The notes beneath the pieces were generated by a model. The model made no database searches, was not told the DNA's origin, and saw nothing but the letters and a program-made list of their open reading frames with translations. Below are positions 1 through 10,900 of a DNA stretch of 64,000 nucleotides, in pieces. Origin of the DNA: Malania oleifera (taxonomy: Eukaryota > Streptophyta > Magnoliopsida > Santalales > Ximeniaceae); NCBI RefSeq assembly GCF_029873635.1, contig NC_080422.1:3762001-3826000 (forward strand), read 5' to 3'. Made by a program: the position numbers and the translations under genes. The first letter of the stretch is position 1. Every line of letters begins with the position of its first letter.

Positions 1-1292
1 GAGTTCAATGAGAAGATCAGTTTCACTTCTTGAGATCAATAATAAAGACAAAGTTTCTATTTCTCACTATTCCTCAATTGTCACATGTCCTAATATGTGT
101 ACAGCAAACCTACTGCTGTAAAGTTTAAAGTTTAAAAGAGTCTTCTACAATCAACTCTCTCTCCTCTTAAAATATAATTTTTTTATTAAAACATGTAGTA
201 GAAAACATTGAACCTCCCGATTGGGATAGAGTAACCCATTTGGCCTTTTTTCATGAAAATAATATTAAGCATGTCAAATTTTAACAAGTAAACAATCAAT
301 TTAGTGAAAAAATGGGTGTGTGAAGGGGGGGAGGGGAAAATATGACATGAAAGAAGAAGGGTTTTGAGTTCTTTGGCATTTTACATGGGAGCATGGTAGA
401 GAAGAGGGGGACTAGCAAGCAACCATTAATTTTGTAATGTTTTTAAATTTTTATGTGTCGCATATAATAGGAAAAAAGAAGTATTGAATCCTTTTAATTC
501 GAACCTCTTTCTCTATATATATTTATATAAATAAATTTACATTTTATGAATAAACAATTTTTGCTTAAAAAATTAACATGAAAAAGATGGGTTTTTTCTT
601 CACTCATGAATCATGAAACTAAAAATGAATAGCTAAACCCTAGTAATTCAAATCTTACTTCGAAAAAAATAAAAGGGGGAAAAACCCATCTCAAATTTCT
701 GCATCCAAACTGCAACAGAAGGCTATAACTCCAAATCACTCAAAAAAATAAATAAAAAATAAAAAAGGAACCCATATCAAATGTCATGAAGAAACATTTT
801 TAGTTTTAAGAAATCTAAATTGAAAAGCTGAATAAGGCCAATTACTCCTATAATTCCAGTCTCTCCAAATTTTTTTTCAAAAAGGGGAAAACCCAGTTCA
901 AATTAATGCAGCAGAAACCTAGCTAGAGCCCTCTGCCCTCATCATCTCTGTCTACAAAGGCTAGATGGTCCCTCCCTTGTTGTCTTATAGGCAATAAAAA
1001 TCCAAGAAACAGAGCCACTTAATCTGGTTTGGTTCAGGGGACAATTAACCTGGAAGCAGGGGACCGGCCCCCTGCTGAACTGCATACGTATGGTTTTGTC
1101 CAGTCTTTGGACCTTTACTACCTTTTTTTTTTTTTCACCAGCAATTCACAGACTTCAAAGAAAACTGAAGCCAATCTCTGCCCACCCAGCAGTAACCCCC
1201 CACTCCCCAAGCCTTATAATGTGATAGAGACAATGGCATGCACCAACTGAGTTTGCTACAGAAAAAGGAAGAGAAACAGAGCAAGTTTATTC
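1..1292. other. AT-rich flank and presumed leader of the DVL gene
   Basis: No coding exon is recognisable here. The stretch is AT-rich with many A- and T-runs. The part from about 900 onward is richer in GC and probably holds the promoter and leader of the small gene that starts at 1293. A five-codon upstream frame (ATG at 1233, stop at 1248-1250) precedes that gene by 42 bases. I see no convincing TATA box that would fix the transcription start. Confidence 0.4.
1233..1250 (+). promoter_or_regulatory. Candidate upstream ORF (MACTN) before the DVL start
   Basis: ATG GCA TGC ACC AAC TGA reads as a five-residue peptide ending 42 bases before the DVL start codon. If the transcript starts upstream of 1233, this would be a minimal upstream ORF able to lower translation of the peptide. 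Whether it lies in the transcript is inference. Confidence 0.3.
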
Positions 1293-1439
1293 ATGGGGTT
1301 CTCTGTTTTCTCCCTGCGGAAGAAGCAGGACAAGGATAGTGAAGCAAAGGCCAAGGCTTTGAAGGAGAAGAAGGCTAAGCTGTACATAATCCAGCGGTGC
1401 GTCCTCATGCTTCTCTGCTGGAAGGAGCGTAGAGATTAG
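1293..1439 (+). CDS. DVL: DEVIL/ROTUNDIFOLIA-like small polypeptide, 48 aa
   Basis: A complete intronless frame of 48 codons plus TAG. It begins MGFSVFSLRKK, has a charged lysine/alanine-rich middle (residues about 10-30), and ends with the RTF-domain core LYIIQRCVLMLLCW at residues 30-43, followed by KERRD. That core, with the hydrophobic run, the Arg-Cys pair and the final Cys-Trp, is the hallmark of the plant DVL/RTFL family. Known members are single-exon, plasma-membrane-associated peptides that limit cell proliferation and alter leaf, fruit and trichome shape when overexpressed. Family members are often 40-100 residues long with the RTF domain near the C-terminus, as here. The start is the first ATG in frame after a purine-rich leader, with G at +4. 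Which paralogue it is cannot be said. Confidence is high because motif and length both fit. Confidence 0.88.
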   Translation: MGFSVFSLRKKQDKDSEAKAKALKEKKAKLYIIQRCVLMLLCWKERRD

Positions 1440-4096
1440 CTAGCTCTGCTGGTAAAGCCAGTTGACATGAGTTTTCTTGTCCCTGGTCCTGTGCCTGTTC
1501 CTGCTCTGTTCTGTTCTGTTCTTGTTTTTACAGAAATCTTAGCTTTGCTTTGCGTTTGCATTACATGGGGTGTGAATTTTGGGGTACATACAGAAAAAAA
1601 AAATGGATAGATATCGGCTATCCATCAATTTTCCTTTCTGGGTTTTCTTTTTTCCCTTTTAAATCATTGCAGTTTAGTAGTGCTGTTACTCTGAAATTTT
1701 GAACAAGAGAACAATGCCCAAGAGGGACATTTTCCTGCGGTATATGCTCAATTGTCATTTACAGATATCAGTAGCTTTCTGCTAATTCAGTCTTCTCTGT
1801 TCTTATTCTTAAAATTCTTTTCCAGAGAGCAGAAGGGTTCTTGAGAATTTACTAGAATTTTAAGTTGTCAGTCGCCATTCGCTATGCATGTTTATCTTCT
1901 TTATATCTCACTTCTCTCTGTTTTTTTAATTTTTTGCAGTAGCAATATATATATATATCCATACAAAAATGTGCCTCTGTGTGCGTGTGTTCCAAAAGGT
2001 GTTTGCAAATTTAGCTAGCCAAGGGAAAGAAAAGGGACAAAGGGTGCTACCCATGTGTGAGCTTTCCTTTTTCCTTCTCATGTTTGGGAGGCTAGAAAAT
2101 TGGGGAATATTTTTTGGATACAAAATTTGAAAAAGAAAAGAAATGGACAGAAGTGGGGCTTTTCACTCTTCTAAACACCAATCATTCCTCGACTCCAAAA
2201 CTGGAATTTGTCCCCAAGTGATAATTACTCTTTTCCTTCTTTTTTTCCTCCTGCAATCTTTCCCCCCATTTCTTTCCTCCCCTATACTTTTTCTTTTCTC
2301 TCTTGCCAAACATAGTTGAAATAACATCCCATTAACCACCCTTGATGGTGAACCTCTTAGCCTTAGTGACTGAACTTTCAAGCTTTCACTGCTTGTTTGC
2401 TTCCAACTGCAGCCTACTAAAAATCACTTTACCCTTTGTCAAAATGTTGGTAAATAATCCAAGCGAGGACAATTATTTTTTGAAAATCTTTCTTGGGCGC
2501 GACGTTTAAAGAATATACCTTTCAAAGAATTTGCTAAAAAAAAAATTAACACAGACAATTCTACGAATCAAAGGATCCATTTTAGATTCCACCATAGGTA
2601 CTCTGGGAAGTTAATTAAGTTTATTTTATTTGATCACTCAAAGCATTTTTATTATCATTATTATATAGAGTGAGATGATCTTCCTCTTTCAAAAAAAAAA
2701 TTCTTTTTAGGGTTAGAAGGGGGATTGAGTTTAGGTTTACCCAATAAGACTAAACTAGTTTACTCAAATATTATAGGACTTATAACTTTTCTTTGTATGG
2801 ACAATCCAAATTTGATAAAAGGGAATTTGGTAATTTTTAAAACTAAGCTAAAAGTCACTTTAGAAAAAAAAATTCTTATTCGAATATTATGTAAATTAAT
2901 GACATGAAAAAGGGTGTAGGAACTTTCCCCAATTTATTTTTTAAATTTAATAATTTTACTTTATGAAAAAAATGATTATCGCATAAAAAATGTTTAACCT
3001 AAATTACACAATCGTTAATAACTATTGGCCCAATGGCTTGGAGAATGAACAAGTTGGTTTCATGTGAGAAGGGCTTTAGTAGGCTTTTCAACTCCTATAT
3101 CTCGGGCGATGTTCTTAGATGTTCACAGAGATGGACCACACATGTATGCCCGTGATATAGGAGTCAGAAGTTAATGGTTTTTTATGCTAGAAGAACTTGC
3201 AAGCTACAACTTTCGAGGGGATGTTAAAACCACATCATTTTCGTCACATCCTAATCGACATTTGGACTCATTGCATTTGAAAAACTGTAAAATATTTATA
3301 AATTTCTACATAAAATTATGTCCATCAAACTATAGCTGTAAAATTTGTAATTGTAACTGTTAACTATAAACTGGAACTGCTTTTAAATATAGTGAACTAT
3401 AACTATAATAAGTATCAACAACCTATATATGTGGATACAAATATTTTTAGGTTGTGTTTGGCAACTTGGATTTTGAATATTGGCTTGGATTTGTGTGGAT
3501 TGAATGAAACTTAATATCATTTTTTCTATGTTTTACCTAAATCCACACAAACCCAAGTTAAAGGTCCCAACCAAGGAGTAGCAGAGCCACACTATCTTTG
3601 CCACACTCTAATCATATCTAGTTTAAAAAATTTTAGGTTATACTGTCTAACCACGATATGTTATATTTAATGAAATAATTGGATCTGATATAATTTTGAA
3701 AAAGTTTGACTTGAAAAGATTATCATTATTTAAAAATCATCAAAATTTGAAAGATTTGATAGATTATGTAAGATGTAACATGGTTAACCAGTCTAATTAA
3801 ATAATTTCTTGTATAATGTGCATCCACATTTAGATTTGAGTCACTTTGGTGTGTTTAGAACCCGTCCCATACAAAATATAAGTTACTCTTTAGATTAGAG
3901 TACAAATTATAGTTTGACAAAAATAATTTAATACCAATAAGAAACTAATTATACTCTTATTAAAATTACGTTTGTGATCATAGATTTCTAGTATTAATTT
4001 TGAATTTTATGCAGATTGAGGGAAAATGTAGGGAGGCTTATTGATCAAACCAGAATACTTTATTAAAAAATATTTCTGTTTGCCAACACACATGAA
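1440..4096. other. Gene-poor AT-rich DNA between DVL and the tRNA gene
   Basis: I find no exon, RNA gene or conserved domain here. The DVL 3' untranslated region should lie at its left end. It contains a short TA run near 1945 and a fold-back sequence near 3484-3560, listed separately. The rest is low-complexity AT-rich DNA. Confidence 0.5.
3484..3563. repeat. Small fold-back (MITE-like) sequence
   Basis: The left arm CTTGGATTTGTGTGGATT (near 3484) is matched by AATCCACACAAACCCAAG near 3540, its reverse complement with one mismatch. A spacer of about 40 bases separates them. The preceding TGTGTTTGGCAACTTGG resembles the ends of hAT-type MITEs. The outer ends and target duplication are not resolved. 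Confidence 0.4.
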
Positions 4097-4167
4097 GCGC
4101 ATCTGGTGTAGTGGTATCATAGTACCCTCCCACGGTACTGACCGGGGTTCGATTCCCCGGATGCGCA
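4097..4167 (+). tRNA. tRNA-Gly-CCC: tRNA-Gly (anticodon CCC)
   Basis: A 71-nt cloverleaf. The acceptor arms GCGCATC and GATGCGC pair perfectly and are followed by discriminator A, with no encoded CCA. The D-arm holds the A box (TGGTGTAGTGG). The anticodon stem AGTAC/GTACT encloses a loop containing CTCCCAC, so the anticodon is CCC, reading GGG glycine codons. The T-arm is CCGGG-GTTCGATT-CCCGG, which also holds the B box. No intron is present. A run of five T bases starts 9 bases after the gene. All helices are intact, so it should be functional. Confidence 0.95.
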
Positions 4168-4174
4168 AGTGTTC

Positions 4175-4690
4175 ATTTTTCTAACCATTAGCTCATTTGA
4201 AATGGTTCACAAAGAATCCATGAATGCCCACAGCCACAAGGGCCTATTGTATCGACAAAAATGAATACATTAACCAAAATTGAAAGAAATGGATCACACA
4301 AGTTACTGAAAGGAATTGAATTGAACTTATAGGGCTGTTGATTTAATTTATCATGCAATTTCATGAATCAAACCGAGTGACAAGTTTGTTTTTACCATTA
4401 ACTCATTCTAAATGGCTCACAAAGAATCCACGGATGCCCACAAGGGCCTATTGTATCGACAAAAATGAATACATTAACTCTCATTAACCAAAATTTGAGC
4501 AAGTTTCTGAAAGGAAATGAATTAACTTATAGGGCTGTTGATTTAATTTATCAAGGCATTTCATGAATCAAACTGAGTGACAAGTTTGTTTTTACCATTA
4601 GCTCATTTTAAATGGCTCACAAAGAATCCATGAATGCCCACAAGGGCCCATAGTATCGACAAAAATGAATACATGAACTCTCATTAACCA
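4175..4690. repeat. Tandem repeat of about 195-215 bp, 2.5 copies
   Basis: Three consecutive units start near 4175, 4391 and 4590. Each opens with T-rich sequence and (C/A)CATTA(G/A)CTCATT, continues with GGCTCACAAAGAATCCA and GTATCGACAAAAATGAATAC, and closes (in the first two) with GAGTGACAAGTTTG. The third unit is cut short near 4690. Units differ by scattered substitutions and small gaps. The array starts at the tRNA terminator. Confidence 0.85.
4176..4180 (+). terminator. RNA polymerase III terminator of tRNA-Gly
   Basis: A run of five T bases on the coding strand, 9 bases after the mature 3' end of the tRNA. This is the usual Pol III stop signal. Confidence 0.75.
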
Positions 4691-4916
4691 AACAGGGGCT
4701 ACAAAACGTTACCATAATTATATTGGGACGACTGTAAATATACGAAGAAAACAGATCACCCTAAAACCCTATAAAAAAAAAAATGAATATGCCCTATTGC
4801 ATATGAGGGAAACCAACTTCAATTTCCAGAATGTAAACATAAGAGGGCTCTTAAATCACCCTGAGTAAACAGCAAAGCTTCAAAACCTTTCAGGGTGGAG
4901 CTTGCTTAAGTTGCTT

Positions 4917-7900
4917 CTAAGAGGACTGAAGGATCTTCTTGTAGTCTTGGAATGTCCCTTGGAAAGGGTTCACCCTACCTTCAGACACCACCCACAGCTC
5001 CTCGACACTTCCCGATATCAGATGTTCATCATGACTTACCTGAAAGAGAAATGGGTATACACACAAACGCATGAATGTAACGAAAAATTAACCTCAAAAA
5101 TGGCTTGACAGAGTCTTGTGATTATCATTAGAGATTAATGCACATTCGGTAGATAGGCATGGAATGGAATAGGGTAGAATGGAATCGAATTTATCACTAA
5201 TTTCGTCATACCCTCCATTTAAATTTTCATCCCATTCCATTCCTACCCCATTCCTTTCCAGGAACCAAGAATGATGTTAAGAGTGGTGGTGGCGGCTGCA
5301 TTTGGAAATGGGAATGACTTGTGCAGCCTTCACTCAAATAGTTTTACCTTTTTAAAAAATTTGAACTAGTAGAGAGGAAAAAGATAGTTATTTGAGTCAT
5401 AGACACAAGTTGTGTTGTTATTCTTGTAGAAGGCGAGGATCATCAGACAAGGGGAATTATACCATTAATACGCCTCCTTGGAACAGAACAAGACCTTGAA
5501 TTAGTGCCTCTACAGCATCCAAATCCTGCATTTCAACAACATCGGGATACCCAAAAAAAAAAAATTAATTAAGAACCAAAAAAAAATGCAGTTCTCCAGT
5601 CAGTTGTGACAAAATGAGAATTCTAAACCCAAAAAATTTCCACCCATTTTTTCAACAGAAAATGTAGTCAAGGAAAAGATTTTACTTGTTTATCAATGCT
5701 CTTTTGGATGAGGTATGATATTGTTATGTAATTTGGATATGCTAAATAATTAAACATTTGCACAATATAATTCAACAAAGATTTCTACCTAACCAACCAT
5801 GAAAGAATTCAGAGTTGTGAAACTGGAGATATTAGCCATGGGTTTAGCATTTTCTTCCCTCAAAACTGAAAACAACTCAACTATTCTACTCCCATAGGCA
5901 CAAGAATATAAAAAATAAAAAATAAAATAAAATCAAAACAGTGTCCAGCGCCAAAAAGGAACCAACAAAAGAAAAAAGATGACTTACTAGATGATTTGAC
6001 GGCTCATCGAGAAGTATAATGTGTGGTTTCTTGAAAGTTATCTTTGCAAAAGCAACTCTGCTTTTCTGACCACCTGATACAACAGAAATAGAAAATTTCA
6101 AAATATATATTTACCTAACATTTGGGAAAATCTTCAGGGCACAATGAACAAGCCTATATGCCGGTATCCGCACTCCATACCCATTTTGGCAAGCCTTCAA
6201 GCTTGAGCTCTCAAACTTGATTGAGGCTTTCCCTGGGGTAGCTCATTCAACCTCTTGCAAGATCCATCTTAAATTCCAAACCTAAGCTCTAGATGGTCAT
6301 TTAAATCTCTACCCTCTGGTCTTCAGTAACAAAACTGCATGAATAATTTGCAGAAAAGGAAGATACCTGACAATGTGTACATTGGCTGAAGAGCAAGATT
6401 TCCAGAGACACCTAATGAACCCAGGTGACTTCGGAGTTTCTGTTCAGGCACACCCTGCAAGGGACCACAGGTTTTCCAAAGGGAATTTGTTACACAATTA
6501 TTTAGAGAAGCATGTGTGTCCAAATGTGTTTGTATGTCTATAAAAAGGATTCCACCTCTTTGGTGTCCACTTTTTTTTTCCCCACCTAAAGACATATATA
6601 TATATATATATGTATGCAGGTGTGTGTATATGTGTGCGCGCGCGCGCGCGTGTACATATGTAATACATACATTGAATATTAAAGCTAAAGAAATATAGAA
6701 AAATATTAGGTATCCCACAATTAACGCATGATTACTTGTAACTAAGACAAACATTTTATAACTCACTCATAACCGATCATAAATAAACTCTTTCTTTGGT
6801 GCTTAATTTTCAATGTTTAATTTCAATATAAAATTTCATTATTTTGTTGACCTTATTTTGGCTAACAACTTGCAATAATTTATAGTGAGATAGAAATTAA
6901 TGCTATACACAAAGAAAAAGAGTTTAATGATAAAATAAAATGTAAAGAATTAATTAATTAATTATACAATAAATACATAAAAAAATTCTACTGCTAATTG
7001 CAAGTACATATAATGCATGTGAAATAACAAACAATGACATCAGCTGCAAAGACTTCAACAACACTGCAGAGAGTTGAGCTGGTCCAATCCAATCAAACAG
7101 TTTACAAGAAATAGGAATTGCTGGAACAATCTCAATCTGGCAGGCTGGATAGAGCTTAGGTTGAGGCCTTGAACAACAACCTTTCAAACACAATTCTGGC
7201 GTAACATATATTGATCATGAAAAATGTCACATGTACAAAGCCCCTTAGGGGGAAAAAACACATCCACATTGGGGATTTTTTAATCTACTTCATACAATCT
7301 TTACCTAAAAGAATGTGGAACACCAAGAACAGGAAGCATCACAACATTGACAAAAAAACCTGGGGATGGATTTTCATGATCCTAAATGGCCTGCTAAGTG
7401 GTTCTGGAAAAAAGCTCTATTTTCTATTTCTGGTTCTCCAAAGAATAACAAAAATGACTTTATCTTTCCAATTTTCCAACATTGATACAGAAAGATGAAA
7501 AATTATTTTTATTGTTAATTTGTTTTCCACCTTGTCTATACAAATGTTACAAAACCGAGGTCTGTATCGTCTCCATTTTCTGTTTTTGTTTCTATACAGT
7601 GAACAAACAAATTATGACGCATTTGTTTATGCTTCCAATTTCTTGCTTGGTTTTTAGCTGTTCTTGAAAAAACTAGAAAATCATAAAATGGTTTTCAGTT
7701 ATTTTAACAACCTATTACCAAAATACTTTAATATGAAGAATTAACTATTGCAAATTAAATCATTAATTTCATAAATACTTGGCAATTAAAATTTAAATAA
7801 AATGACTGAATTTAAAATATAATTTAAATAAAATATCCATAAATTTTCTAAAATTTTGAAGAAAAAAAAGTAATTTTAAAATTTTTTTTTACTATTTTTC

Positions 7901-10900
7901 AATTTTGATGTACAATAAGATTGTTCTTGTAGCACTAAAAAGTGAGTTTTGAAATATATGCCAATTAAAAAAAATAATTACAACAATTTATATTTTTATT
8001 ATAATATTTTTTGTTTTTTATTTTCTGTATGTTTATTATTTAAAATATATTTTTTTAATTGTTATTTGATTCAAGACGGAATCACGGAAATGAGCATTTC
8101 TTCAATTAAGTTTTTAATTTGTATTAGTTTTATTTTATAAATATTAACCAAACAAGTTGCAGGTGTCAATTTTTAATTTTTGCTTCAGGGTTTTTAGTTT
8201 TTGTTTTCATAATTTTCAACAGTAATACCTGAAAAACAAGGTGGCTTTTTTGTAATTACTTGAGAAATTGAAAATGGAAAATGTAAACTGCTTGTAAGAG
8301 TTTCAGAGTTTTTTTATTTGGTAGCAGAAATGTGACAAGATAGACAAAAGAGAGAATTACAGAATTACACCAATTACATCCTAGGAAGGGACAACAGATC
8401 CTCAAAGCAGAAAAACCAAAAGAAAATTACTGGATATCCCTATTAATCTATGTGAACATTACTGGACTAGTGTTTCTTATGCAAACAAACACACTCCTTA
8501 TCTGAAATAAGGCTTGCAGAAAATCCAAGAATTTGCTGTAAAGAGATACGACCATATTACAGTAGCTGAAGCAACGCTTCAGTGTTTCAAATCATTAGCA
8601 CACTTGATAGATTTGAGACATTGCTTCAACTTTACAGTGATTGCCAGTTTAATTGGCTGATGCTTTTGAAAAAGTGAGGAAATTGTGGTCATCTAATTGA
8701 ACTGTGTTGTAGATGCCTTCTAAACAACAGGTAAAGTTTCAAAAAAACTTGGTATGTAGGGGGCAATTGGGTCTTAGATGACAATATTTTCAGAAGAATT
8801 ATAAGGGGTATTACAGCATCAAGACATAATCCATCCAATCTTATCATAATTCCCACATTATTATAAGAACCAAGTATGGGAAACAAAAATAAATCACACA
8901 GAACCCAAAAATAGCCTAGACATCATGCAACCAACCACCCTGAAATTTGACAATCTATTGATGAATGAGAATTGACCAAGTGGCAGGGAACTGTTGGAAG
9001 GGTGAAAAAAGAGTAGGGAACCATTTCATGGAGCCCAAAAGGAACTTTCTAATCAGGCTAGGCCAGACCAATCCTGAGAAATGCATCTGAGATGCATGTG
9101 GCCGAAGCTAAATGATGGAAAATATAGGAAATCACTGGTCAGCAGACTGCATAGCTCTATCTGAACCTATCAAACTCCTAAAAATCCCTAGAGGAAAGAA
9201 AATTACGCCCTACAGAGAAGAGGGGGTTACTGATGACCTTCAGAACTATGTCCATATGAATACTTGAAAATTCTCATAACAAAACAGAAAAAGGAAAGTC
9301 ATTTGGTAGCATTCAAAACTCACCGGGAAGCACCGCATCATATAAAGAAGAGGATTTGAAGATAAATCTAGCCCATCAACATGGTGTTGACTGAACACAG
9401 CAATGCGAACCTGTATAGAAAACAAATTAGTGGGCATTAAATAACGTATGCAAGGCTCAAATCACTTATGCTATTAGTTGAACAACTTTCTTAGAGTTGT
9501 TATTAACTAGAAGTGATTAAATGGGATGCTCCCATCATGAAGTGCCACAAGGATGCCTCGTGGATACCTAAAAAACCACAAGTTCTGGATTTTTAGCTTT
9601 GTGCAAAGTTGGGGGTTGGCCTTTTAGCATATAGACATAAACACACACATACACACACACACAATACACACACACACACACTCATCACTGATGTATGTGT
9701 ACGCCCGCATGGTTTGCCATAAGGGCTTACTAATATTACCAAAAAACTGCAAACCAAAATCAAACCATTTCACATTTCAGTTTCAATGTTTGGTTTTCAC
9801 CTTTCAAAAATCAGTTTCCGGTTTGGGTTTTACATGTAAACCAAATTTGGCTTGTATTATTTTATTAATGTTCTTTATTTATGTTTGTTTTATAATTTCT
9901 TCTAGTTCTTTTATCAATTCCATAAATTTTTTGTCTTATTTTAATTGTCAAAGAATGGGGGTGGAACAGTAGCACATGAATTATTTATGCATGGGTCGAA
10001 GTATTGACATATTTACTATTCAGCAAGGTGAAATATAAGAAATGGAAAGGACAGCATTTCATAGAACAAGGAAAAGTCCCTCCATTGCTCCCTGAGCAAT
10101 GTGCTAGTTCAGAGCTTTCAAAAAGCTGAAATGAACTGGACTGAACAGTTTAACTGACTTCTTTTTTTAAACAAAACTTTGGTTTCAGTTTGTTATGGAC
10201 CTTATGGTTCTTAAGTTTTAAGAACCAATCAGTTTGGTTCAGTGTTTTGAGTTTTGTCCAAAGCCGACCAAACCAAGTTTTCCAAATGCCAACTAGCATT
10301 CTCATCATAATGCAATCCAATCACCCTTTCCAATCATACTTCTTCAGTTATGGCAACCCAGTCTAAGGGAAAGCGCATATTAAGTGTTGTTAGATGAAAT
10401 TATATTGGACAACCAAGGAAAACAACTCCATAGGAAACAAGGCAACTATAAAGCATAAAGTGGAATTCTCTTGGTCATCCATGCTAGAAGATCAACCACA
10501 GTACATGCCATACAGCAATTAAAAACATAGTGGCAGAGCGTATGGCACTGGGAGATTACACTGGGAGGATAAACCCAAATTTGAGTTGGAAAAACTCAAA
10601 AGAGATCCTAACAAAGCAAAACTGCTGCTAAGGATTTTGACACAAATACAGATAATAAATAAAATATATTAATTAGAGAGTGATAGCGAAACTTGTAGAT
10701 AACCAAGAATTCATAAGGTTCTACATCATTGAAGATGTTCCAAGCAAAGTCAAATAATCTGTGAAACGTTACTTCCATCATGTGAATAACCCTAATTACA
10801 AGCTTTCAGTTTTAAAAATTCCCTCACCCACCTCCCTTTCCAGAGATTAAAAAATACTTGACCCCTTTCATTTGGCATGCATCGACAGAATTCGGTCAAA

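Noticed and set aside
1029-1250. 73-residue frame upstream of the DVL gene
   Set aside because: It begins with a TTG codon, has no domain, and contains a poly-Phe run from a T-tract. Only its final five codons start with ATG, and those are listed as a possible upstream ORF.
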